A stretch of 64,000 nt of DNA from Pseudomonadota bacterium (GTDB lineage: Bacteria; Myxococcota_A; UBA9160; SZUA-336). Shown piece by piece: positions 16,887 to 24,263 of the stretch. Every line of letters starts with the position of its first letter. The stretch's first letter is position 1. The translations under genes were made by a program, and so were the position numbers. The stretch spans positions 1 through 64,000 of the forward strand of contig QJZC01000053.1 of assembly GCA_003247575.1 (NCBI GenBank). The letters run 5' to 3'. The notes under the pieces were generated by a model. The model saw only the letters and a program-made list of their open reading frames with translations, had not been told where the DNA came from and ran no database searches.

Positions 16887-18362
16887 ATGGAGAGCCCACG
16901 CAAGAACGCCGCACAGGGGGAGCGCGCGAGCGAGCCGAGCGACCGCGCCACCGAAGCGGGCACAGGAGATCGCATGCCGGGGCGCCTGAGCCGGGAGCAG
17001 CTCGGCCATGCGCTCGAGCGCGGCGAGATCGAGACGGTGCTCACCGTCTTTCCCGACATGTACGGTCGCCTCGTCGGCAAGCGCATCACGGCGGCATTCT
17101 TCCTCGACGAGGTGATGGCGGGCGGCATGCACGTGTGCGACTACCTGCTGGCGTGCGACATGGAGATGGACCCGACCCCCGGCTACGCATTCACCTCCTG
17201 GGAGACAGGCTACGGAGACATGCACTGCGTGCCGGACTGGAGCACGGCCCGCTGCGCGAGCTGGCTCGAACGCACGGCGATCGTGCTCTGCGACGTATTC
17301 GACGAAAGATCGGCAGAGCCCGTTGCGGTCGCTCCGCGCACGATCCTGAAACGCCAGGTGCGGCGTGCGGCCGACCAGGGCTTTCTCGCGATGGGCGGCT
17401 CGGAGCTCGAACTCTTCCTGTTCCGCGACAGCTACGAGGGCGCGCGCAGCAAGCAGTACATGCAGCTCGAAACCTTCGGAAGCTACATCGAGGACTATCA
17501 CATCCTGCAGGGGACGCGCTCCGAGCCGATCGTCGGCGAGATTCGCCGCAGGCTCGAGTCCTCCGGCATACCCGTCGAGTTCAGCAAAGGCGAGTGGGGA
17601 CCCGGGCAGCAGGAGATCAACCTGCGCTACGCGGAGTTCCTCGAAATGGCGGATCGCCATGTCCTCTACAAGCATGCGGCCAAGGAGATGGCGATGCTCC
17701 AAGAGCTCTCGCTCACATTCATGGCGAAGTGGCACGAGCAGCACGCCGGGAACAGCTTTCATCTCCACTCGAGCCTCTGGGCGCTCGACGATCCGAAGCG
17801 CGCGCTCTTCGCCGGAACCGAGCCCGCCATCGAGGGCACGCGTGCTCGCCCTTCACGCCTGTTCCTGCACTGGCTCGCCGGGCTGATCGAACACGCACAC
17901 GAGCTGATGCTGTTCTTCGCTCCGCTGGTCAACTCCTACAAGCGCTACGCGACGGGGACATTCGCACCCACTGCCATCGGCTGGGCGTACGACAATCGCA
18001 CCGCCGGGTTCCGGGTCGTCGGTCACGATGCTTCGCTGCGCTGCGAGTGTCGCATCCCAGGGGCCGACGCGAATCCCTACCTCGCCTATGCCGCGACCCT
18101 GGCTGCGGGACTGGACGGAATCGCTCGCCAGCTCGAGCCGCCGCCCCTGTTCCAGGGCAACCTGTACGAGGCCGGCGAGCTTCCCCAGGTTCCCCGCTCC
18201 CTCGCCGAGGCGATCGAGATCGCGGAGCACTCTGCCTTCCTGCGCTCCGCCTTCGGCAGCGACGTCGTCGATCACTACCTGCACTTCGCCCGCTGCGAGC
18301 TCGCGCGCTTCGAAAGCGTGGTCACGAGCTGGGAACGCGCACGCTACTTCGAGCGAGTCTGA
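16887..18362 (+). CDS. Glutamine-synthetase-like gamma-glutamyl-amine ligase
   Basis: A 491-aa member of the glutamine synthetase superfamily of the PuuA/GlnA3-like type. Such enzymes ligate glutamate to an amine with ATP. After a ~35-residue variable N-terminus come the beta-grasp domain (DMYGRLVGKRI), GSELELFLF with metal-binding Glu, KGEWGPGQQEINL, NSFHLHSSLW near residue 289 (ATP/metal His), and the Arg-rich C-terminal site ending RCECRIPGADANPYL. The tyrosine-adenylylation loop of GlnA is not seen. Start: ATG after GAGGAGG. Its downstream neighbours, a PuuD-like hydrolase and a short-chain dehydrogenase, suggest a gamma-glutamylated amine catabolic route like that for putrescine, but no oxidase or aldehyde dehydrogenase adjoins. 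Confidence 0.85.
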   Translation: MESPRKNAAQGERASEPSDRATEAGTGDRMPGRLSREQLGHALERGEIETVLTVFPDMYGRLVGKRITAAFFLDEVMAGGMHVCDYLLACDMEMDPTPGYAFTSWETGYGDMHCVPDWSTARCASWLERTAIVLCDVFDERSAEPVAVAPRTILKRQVRRAADQGFLAMGGSELELFLFRDSYEGARSKQYMQLETFGSYIEDYHILQGTRSEPIVGEIRRRLESSGIPVEFSKGEWGPGQQEINLRYAEFLEMADRHVLYKHAAKEMAMLQELSLTFMAKWHEQHAGNSFHLHSSLWALDDPKRALFAGTEPAIEGTRARPSRLFLHWLAGLIEHAHELMLFFAPLVNSYKRYATGTFAPTAIGWAYDNRTAGFRVVGHDASLRCECRIPGADANPYLAYAATLAAGLDGIARQLEPPPLFQGNLYEAGELPQVPRSLAEAIEIAEHSAFLRSAFGSDVVDHYLHFARCELARFESVVTSWERARYFERV

Positions 18363-18414
18363 GCCGCGTCATGCACGGCACGCAGACTGTCGCACACGAC
18401 GGGAGGCGACCTCG

Positions 18415-19131
18415 ATGCGGCAGCATCCGCTGATCGGAGTCTCCATGTACGGGCCGGACGAGGACCTCATCGCACCGGCGGTCTCGCTCCCGATCGCCTA
18501 CGCCGAAGCCGTCGTGCGCGCGGGAGGGGTGCCCGTGCTCTTGCCTCCCTGTCCCACGGAGATCGACGCGTGGCTCGATCGCATCGATGGTCTCATCCTC
18601 GCAGGCGGAGGGGACATCGACCCGACCTGCCATACCGACCACAGCCACCCGAGCGTCTACATGCTCTCGCCGCGGCGAGATCATTTCGAGCTAGCACTGA
18701 CGAGGCGGACGCTGGCGCGCGGGGACCGGCCACTCCTCGGAATCTGCCGAGGCATGCAGATCCTGAACGTAGCGCTAGGTGGAAACCTGACCCTGCACCT
18801 ACCGGAAGTCTACGGTGACACGATCGCACACCGGCTCCCTCCGCGGACCCCGGTCGAGCATCCCGTGGAGCTCGTTCCGGGTACGCGCTTCGATCCCATC
18901 TTCGAAGCACGACGCTTTCCCGTCTGTTCGTGGCACCATCAAGCGATCGATCGCCTCGGATCTGGGCTCGAGCCCGCGGCCCACGCGCCCGACGGGGTGC
19001 TCGAAGCGATCGTCGTAAGCGACCATCCGTTCGCACTCGGTGTGCAGTGGCACCCCGAGATGCAACCAGAAGACGCGCGCCAACACGCACTCTTCGGCGC
19101 GCTCGTCGATGCCGCTCGGAGGATCTCATGA
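18415..19131 (+). CDS. Gamma-glutamyl-GABA hydrolase-like (PuuD, class I amidotransferase fold)
   Basis: A 238-aa peptidase C26 protein. It has the triad of class I glutamine amidotransferases: Cys111 in GICRGMQ, His213 and Glu215 in GVQWHPE. The opening text PLIGVSMYGPDE and LAGGGDIDP is typical of PuuD, which releases glutamate from gamma-glutamyl-GABA. The start at 18415 is preceded by GGGAGG. Its stop overlaps the ATG of the SDR gene (ATGA), and it lies 52 bases after the glutamine-synthetase-like ligase, so the three probably form one pathway: glutamylate an amine, modify it, then deglutamylate. Confidence 0.88.
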   Translation: MRQHPLIGVSMYGPDEDLIAPAVSLPIAYAEAVVRAGGVPVLLPPCPTEIDAWLDRIDGLILAGGGDIDPTCHTDHSHPSVYMLSPRRDHFELALTRRTLARGDRPLLGICRGMQILNVALGGNLTLHLPEVYGDTIAHRLPPRTPVEHPVELVPGTRFDPIFEARRFPVCSWHHQAIDRLGSGLEPAAHAPDGVLEAIVVSDHPFALGVQWHPEMQPEDARQHALFGALVDAARRIS

Positions 19132-19901
19132 AGCTCGACAAGAAGGCCTGCATCATCACCGGAGGCGGCAGCGGGATCGGGGAGCGCGCAGCGCGTCTCT
19201 TCGCCAGCGAGGGCGGACACGTGCTGGTGGCGGACCGCGATCGCACCAATGCCGAACGCGTCGCGGCCGCGATCGAGGCCGACGGCGGTCGCGCCCTCGC
19301 ATTCGGGGGCGACGTCAGTCGCAGTGCCGACTGCCAGCAGATGATCCAGGCGTGCGAAGCGGCCTTCGGGGGGCTCTCGGTCCTCTTCAACAACGCGGGC
19401 ATCTTTCCGGCAGCCGACGGTACACCCGAGGAGACCTCGGTCGAGGTATGGGACGAGGTCATCAACGTCAACCTCAAGGGAGTCTTCCTCGGCTGCAAGT
19501 TCGGCATCCCGGCTCTGCGTCGATCCGGTGGTGGGTCGATCATCAACACCGCCAGCTTCGTCGCGCTCCTGGGGTCTGCGGCAGCCCAGATCGCGTACAC
19601 GGCGAGCAAGGGGGGCGTGCTCGCCCTCACCCGCGAGGTCGCCACCATTCATGCGCGCGAAGGGATCCGCGCCAACGCGCTGTGTCCAGGTCCGGTAGAC
19701 ACCCCCCTGCTCCGGGAACTCCTCGCCGACCCCGCTGCGCGTGCCCGACGCATGGTGCACATCCCGCTCGGTCGGCTGGCTCAGGCCGAAGAGATCGCTC
19801 AGGCCGCGCTGTTCCTCGCGAGCGATGCATCGAGCTACGTGAACGGTGCTACGTTCACCGTCGACGGAGGCATCACCGCGGCCTATGTCACCCCCGAGTG
19901 A
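19128..19901 (+). CDS. Short-chain dehydrogenase/reductase
   Basis: A 257-aa classical SDR. It has the NAD(P)-binding TGGGSGIG at residues ~11-18, the NNAG motif, a Ser in NTASFVA, Tyr157 and Lys161 in YTASK, and the C-terminal GATFTVDGG. An Asp after the second strand (ADRDR) suggests NAD preference. The start overlaps the PuuD-like stop by four bases and is preceded by GGAGG. It probably oxidises or reduces an alcohol/ketone intermediate in the pathway of its operon partners. The 3' end overlaps the RsgA start by 17 bases. Confidence 0.9.
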   Translation: MKLDKKACIITGGGSGIGERAARLFASEGGHVLVADRDRTNAERVAAAIEADGGRALAFGGDVSRSADCQQMIQACEAAFGGLSVLFNNAGIFPAADGTPEETSVEVWDEVINVNLKGVFLGCKFGIPALRRSGGGSIINTASFVALLGSAAAQIAYTASKGGVLALTREVATIHAREGIRANALCPGPVDTPLLRELLADPAARARRMVHIPLGRLAQAEEIAQAALFLASDASSYVNGATFTVDGGITAAYVTPE

Positions 19902-20793
19902 GCGCGGAATCGTAATCACCGTGTTCCGCGGTGGTTGCGAGGTAATCCACCGCGACCAGGTCCACGAGCTCCATCTGAGCGGTAGCCATGCCCGCGCCTC
20001 GACTGCGCTGGCTGTCGGGGACGAGGTCCGCTTCGACCCTGCGACCGGACGCGTTCTCGAGATCGAAGCGCGGCGGACGCGCCTGGAGCGGATCCGCCCG
20101 CGCGATCGCGGTCGCCATCAGCGCCGTCAGCCCCAGGTGATCGCCGCAAACATGGACCAAGTGGCGATCGTGACCGCGCTAGTCGAACCTCCGTTCGTTC
20201 CGGGGGTGGTCGATCGCTTCCTGCTGGCGGCCGCAGCGGGAGGCTTGAACGCGCTGCTGATCGCAAACAAGTGCGACCTGATGCACGGCCGCGAGCTGCC
20301 CGAGGCAGTGGGAAGCTACGCAGCCGTGGTGCCGGTGCTGACCGTGTCGGCGCTCACCGGTGCGGGACTGGACGAGCTGCGCGCTTCCCTGCAAGGACAG
20401 CAGACCGTATTCGCTGGCCACAGCGGCGTCGGCAAGTCCTCATTGCTCAACGCGCTCGAACCGGAGCTGTGTCTGCGCACGGGCGAGCTACGCGAGCGGG
20501 ATCGCAAGGGGCGGCACACCACGAGCCAGGCAACCTGGTACAAGCTCGCGAGCGAGACGGTCGTCGTCGATACACCCGGAATCCGGGAGCTGGCCACGAC
20601 GGCCGCTCACCCGGGACTGCTCGACCAGGTCTATCCCGACGTTGCCTCCTACGCGCGGTCATGCCACTTTCGAGACTGCGAACATGTGCAAGAGCCGGGC
20701 TGCGCGGTGCGAGCAGCAGCAGAAGTGGGGGAGCTGTCCCCCTACAGGCTCGCGAGATTCCGGAAGCTCGCCCGCGAGCTGGCGGAAACGTAA
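19885..20793 (+). CDS. rsgA: Ribosome small-subunit-dependent GTPase RsgA
   Basis: A 302-aa circularly permuted GTPase that acts in late 30S maturation. The G motifs appear in the order G4 (NKCD, 128-131), G5 (SAL), G1 (GHSGVGKS, from 178), then G3 (DTPG). An N-terminal OB fold precedes them, and a C-terminal zinc knuckle has the C-x-F-x-D-C-x-H-x4-G-C spacing. I chose the ATG at 19885 (MSPPSERG); it overlaps the SDR gene by 17 bases, so it is co-transcribed with the amine-metabolism genes, an unusual partner for an rsgA. The family identity is certain from the permuted motif order. Confidence 0.93.
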   Translation: MSPPSERGIVITVFRGGCEVIHRDQVHELHLSGSHARASTALAVGDEVRFDPATGRVLEIEARRTRLERIRPRDRGRHQRRQPQVIAANMDQVAIVTALVEPPFVPGVVDRFLLAAAAGGLNALLIANKCDLMHGRELPEAVGSYAAVVPVLTVSALTGAGLDELRASLQGQQTVFAGHSGVGKSSLLNALEPELCLRTGELRERDRKGRHTTSQATWYKLASETVVVDTPGIRELATTAAHPGLLDQVYPDVASYARSCHFRDCEHVQEPGCAVRAAAEVGELSPYRLARFRKLARELAET

Positions 20794-20905
20794 GGGAGGA
20801 GCAAGCTACCCACGCACAATCGTGTGCGCGGGCTGCGTCCTCACGAAGTTCCCAGCATTTAGACATGGGGTTGCGTAGGTTCAGCACCCGAAATCACTGT
20901 AGTTG

Positions 20906-20923
20906 AGGTACAATTTTGTACCT
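20906..20923. promoter_or_regulatory. Perfect inverted repeat AGGTACAA-TT-TTGTACCT
   Basis: Eight-base arms with a two-base centre form an 18-bp near-palindrome in the 233-base gap between rsgA and the SH3 gene. The size and symmetry suit a dimeric regulator such as a TetR or LuxR-type protein; a TetR gene lies 0.9 kb downstream. It is too short a stem with too AT-rich a centre to be a strong terminator. The function is inferred. Confidence 0.45.
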
Positions 20924-21026
20924 ACAGATAGCTCGAGCGAGCGCTGCGTGGCAGCATGGCGCGGACGGGGTGCCCTGCTGCGATAGCTCCAGTCGCCCCC
21001 ATGGAGCGGTCTAGAGACGTGACCGG

Positions 21027-21926
21027 ATGAAGAAGATGATCGGAGTTCGCACAACGCTCGCCCTGAGTGCATGCGCTGGCTTGGCCTTCCTGGCGGGACA
21101 AGACGACTCTGCACCGGAGGCACTCGGGAGCGGATGGAAGAGCCGTCTCCAGATCTTGGTCGGACGCCCGGCGCCGCGTGAAGCAGCGATCAGCGCAGCA
21201 GCTCCCGTCCCCACGACGATTCTCGACGCGCAGTCGGACGCAGGCCCGGGGAGCCTGCAACTGGCGGCAACCACGCGGCAGGTGGTCACGCAGACCGAGT
21301 CTGCTTGGGCCAGCCCCGAAGCCGCCCCCCTCACTCGGGACTCGAACCTCGCTGCGCTCACGGATGCCGACCTGGATCCGCAGGTGGATGCCTTTCGCGG
21401 AGTCTTCGTCGCCGTGACCGGTGCCAACCTCCGGAGCGGACCCGGTTTGGACTTCCGGCGAGCCGATGTAATCGGGACCGGACAGTCGCTGCGCGTCACC
21501 GGACAGACACGCGACCGGGAGTGGTATCGCGTATGGCACCGCGACCGCGAGCTCTACATCTCGGCCGGCACGGTGCGACCCGAGCGAATCGACACTGTTC
21601 GAGGCGCCATCGACATCGACTCGATTCAGGCACAGCTCGATGCCCTGGAGACTCAGCTCAAGCGGGCACGCTTCCACGAGGTCCTGGGGAGTGCAGATCG
21701 CCTCCGCCGCGAGCTCGAAGGAGCTGCGCGCTGGACCCCCCTGACCAGCGAGCTCGTGCGTCTCGAGCTGATGACCGCGACATCCGAGGTCGCACTCAGC
21801 CGCGTCACCGATGCTTCGCGCACACTCGAGCGCGCACTCACGCTCGACTCGAACCTCGAGCTCGATCCTAGACAGAGCCCGCCAAAGCTACGTCGGCTCC
21901 TGGCTCGAGTGCGCGATGCTCGCTGA
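21027..21926 (+). CDS. Exported bacterial SH3-domain protein
   Basis: A 299-aa protein with an N-terminal signal segment (residues ~1-24), a low-complexity Ala/Pro/Thr region, then a bacterial SH3 domain (~124-190) with VTGANLRSGPGLDF and WYRVWHR, the usual ALNVRSGPG-type and W-x-x-V strands. The C-terminal third is predicted helical (RLRRELEGAARW and similar), resembling a TPR-like or coiled segment. SH3b domains often bind peptidoglycan, so a periplasmic envelope role is likely. Its 3' end overlaps the convergent TetR gene by 59 bases, so both stop codons lie inside the other gene. Confidence 0.8.
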   Translation: MKKMIGVRTTLALSACAGLAFLAGQDDSAPEALGSGWKSRLQILVGRPAPREAAISAAAPVPTTILDAQSDAGPGSLQLAATTRQVVTQTESAWASPEAAPLTRDSNLAALTDADLDPQVDAFRGVFVAVTGANLRSGPGLDFRRADVIGTGQSLRVTGQTRDREWYRVWHRDRELYISAGTVRPERIDTVRGAIDIDSIQAQLDALETQLKRARFHEVLGSADRLRRELEGAARWTPLTSELVRLELMTATSEVALSRVTDASRTLERALTLDSNLELDPRQSPPKLRRLLARVRDAR

Positions 21927-22626
21927 ACTTGGCACGCTGGCGCTCGGTCGGGTTCGCGAACAGCTCTTCTAGCCGGTCGATCACCCGCTCTGCTTCCGGA
22001 TGGAGCTCCGCCACCACCGCTGCGATCGGCTCGCGCGCGGAATCGGTCACCGCCCCCAGCAGAACCAGCCCCCAGGAGTGCAGCGAGTGAACCCGCAGGG
22101 AGTGCCTGTCCAACACGCCGTTCCCCCAGAATCGGACGCCCTGTCCGTAGGTGATCACCAGCTGATGAGCCAATACCCGCGGAGAGAAGCCCGGGCGAAG
22201 CTGACCCTGCTCGCGCGCCTGACCGAGCAGGATCTCGTGCATCGAGCGCATCTGCGCGATCAGTAGAGGCTCGCGCGAGCTCCCTGGCTCGAGCTTCGAG
22301 GCTCGGATCAGGTTGCGGTGCAGCTCCTCCCCCTCGAGCAGCCGTTCGACGGAGAGTCGGGTCAGGGTGTACGAGCGAGCCAACGGGTCGGGATCGGAGC
22401 TCTCCTGCAGGATCTCGTCGATGCTCGCCATCGTCTCGGACATCAGTGCGTACACGATGTCTTCCTTGGCGCCGTACAGGTTGTAGAGCGTACGCGTGCT
22501 GACCTGCGCCTGCTGGGCCAAGCGGCGCATGGAGAGCTCCTCCATTCCGCCCCGTCCGATCAGGAACCGGGCCGCATCGAGGATTCGCCTCCGACGGCGA
22601 CGTTTCGCAAGCTCGCGCAAACTCAC
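21868..22626 (-). CDS. TetR-family regulator (likely of the RND pump)
   Basis: A 252-aa TetR-type regulator. A very basic N-terminus (KRRRRRR) precedes the helix-turn-helix with SMRRLAQQAQVSTRTLYNLY (residues ~31-50), followed by a helical ligand domain. Start is a GTG at 22626; no Shine-Dalgarno sequence is obvious. It is divergent from the RND efflux operon that begins at 23004, the normal position for a pump repressor. The last 59 bases overlap the 3' end of the SH3 gene on the other strand. Confidence 0.85.
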   Translation of the reverse strand: MSLRELAKRRRRRRILDAARFLIGRGGMEELSMRRLAQQAQVSTRTLYNLYGAKEDIVYALMSETMASIDEILQESSDPDPLARSYTLTRLSVERLLEGEELHRNLIRASKLEPGSSREPLLIAQMRSMHEILLGQAREQGQLRPGFSPRVLAHQLVITYGQGVRFWGNGVLDRHSLRVHSLHSWGLVLLGAVTDSAREPIAAVVAELHPEAERVIDRLEELFANPTERQRAKFSEHRALEPGADVALAGSV

Positions 22627-23003
22627 AACGCGTGGTATTTTTGCGCGCTGCTGTAGAAGGCGTCAATGGTAGACACCTGGAGCAAGGTGATCCCCTCCCG
22701 CCGCACCCACCCGAGCGACGAACATCCGCGATCGTGCCAGCAGACTGGACGACTTGCGCTGTTTGTTGCGTGCGCTGAGCTGCGCCGTGCGAGTGCTCGC
22801 GGGGAGCAGACGGGATGCCGCCGGTGCGCGTCCAGTTGCCGCCAATCTGCAGTACGGAGCCGACGCGCGCTCCAAACGACCGACGCGGAACGTGCGACGG
22901 CTCGGATTCCACGGACGTACGCAGGTCTGCGGCGCGCGACGACGATAGTCCGCATAGGGCTGCAGGTCGGAGGAGCACGCTCGACGGCGGCTGGGGATCC
23001 TTG
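22627..23003. other. Intergenic region between tetR and the RND operon
   Basis: This 377-base stretch separates divergent genes and must hold both promoters. No open frame in it looks like a protein, and I see no clear -35/-10 pair or long palindrome. A short AT patch (GGTATTTTTG, about 22631-22640) next to the tetR start is the most promoter-like piece. Confidence 0.4.
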
Positions 23004-24263
23004 ATGCGCACGATGAGATCACTGCATGTCAGCTTCGCTCTACTCGGGACGCTCTCGCTGAGCCTGACCGGTTGCCCAGCCGACCGCCCCGCGCAGGCAG
23101 GCGACCAAACCGAGACGAACCAGCGCCTGGTGGCCACTCAGCGGATCGAGCCGCGCGCTCACGATCGCACGTTGCCACGCAAACTCGGCGTGCTCGAGGC
23201 CGCCGAGCGCCGTCAGTTGGCGTTCGAGGTGAGTGGGCGGTTGGTCGACGTGCTCGAGGAGGGGACTCGGGTCGAGGCGGACCAAGTCATCGCCAAGCTC
23301 GACGACACGCTGGAGCTGGCCGAGCTTCGACGGGCCGACGCCATGCTGGCGGACGCGCGGGCGGAGTCGAAACGGGTGCAGGGACTCTCCAAGGCCAACG
23401 CCGCCACGGGCAAGCAGGTGGACACCGCGCAAACACAGCTGTCGATGCGGGATTCCGAGATGACGATGGCGCGCCACCGACTCCGCCAGCGCTCGCTTCG
23501 CGCCGGCATCCAGGGCATCGTCGCGGACGTGGTCGCAGAGCCCGGTGAGCTCGTGCTGCCGCAAGCGCCGGTAGCAACGGTGCTGGACACGTCTTCGCTG
23601 AAGCTCGTGGTCGGGGTACCCGGGTACCAGGTCTCACAGGTGCGCGTGGGCAATCGAGCGCGGGTGTACGTCCCCGCGGCCATGAGCGAGCCGCTGATCG
23701 GATGGGTCGAGCGTGTCGCCGCCGCCGCGTTGCCCGGAGAACATCTATTCGAGGTGGAGATCCGGCTCCCCAACCCCGAGATTTCAGTAGCGATGAGTGC
23801 GATTCCAGACGTCCCCGCGAGCTTCGACGACGGCGCGATCGGCCCGGATCCGGGCTCCCTTCCCGGGCCCCGCGCAGGCTCCGAAATCGCCTCCGAGGGG
23901 GCACCGCGCGATTCCGTCGAGCCCACGTCTGCGCCCACGCCGGGGGATGGACCGGCACCGGACCCCATGCTACGCCCCGGCATGAACGCCTGGGCCGAAC
24001 TGATCGCCGAGTCGTTCGAGAGGGCACTCGTCCTACCGCTGCAGGCGATGGTGGAGCACGCCGGCGAGAGAGTCGTGTTCTTCGTCGAGGACGGCCGCGC
24101 AGTTCCAGTGTCCGTGGCGGCGGCGCGCATCAGCGACGAGGTCCTGATCCTGCCGGGCGACCTTCCCTACCGCGAGCTGATCGTGCGCGGTCAGCATGAC
24201 GTGCGCCCCGGCGACCCCGTGCGCGTGGACAATCGCGTCCTCAGGGAAGGCCGCGCCTCATGA
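23004..24263 (+). CDS. RND efflux periplasmic adaptor (membrane fusion) lipoprotein
   Basis: A 419-aa HlyD/AcrA-type adaptor. The signal sequence ends in SLTGC, a lipobox. Order: first lipoyl half (FEVSGRLVDVLEEGTRVEADQ, written in part as FEVSGRLVDVLEEG), alpha-hairpin (~95-150), second lipoyl half (GIVADVVAEPGELV), beta-barrel, then the membrane-proximal domain. An insertion of roughly 60 residues, rich in Pro, Gly, Asp and Ser (about 258-325), interrupts the barrel region, which is unusual for the family. The start at 23004 has GGGGAT upstream; another ATG at 23013 is possible. The stop overlaps the permease start (ATGA). No outer-membrane TolC-type gene is in the window. Confidence 0.85.
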   Translation: MRTMRSLHVSFALLGTLSLSLTGCPADRPAQAGDQTETNQRLVATQRIEPRAHDRTLPRKLGVLEAAERRQLAFEVSGRLVDVLEEGTRVEADQVIAKLDDTLELAELRRADAMLADARAESKRVQGLSKANAATGKQVDTAQTQLSMRDSEMTMARHRLRQRSLRAGIQGIVADVVAEPGELVLPQAPVATVLDTSSLKLVVGVPGYQVSQVRVGNRARVYVPAAMSEPLIGWVERVAAAALPGEHLFEVEIRLPNPEISVAMSAIPDVPASFDDGAIGPDPGSLPGPRAGSEIASEGAPRDSVEPTSAPTPGDGPAPDPMLRPGMNAWAELIAESFERALVLPLQAMVEHAGERVVFFVEDGRAVPVSVAAARISDEVLILPGDLPYRELIVRGQHDVRPGDPVRVDNRVLREGRAS

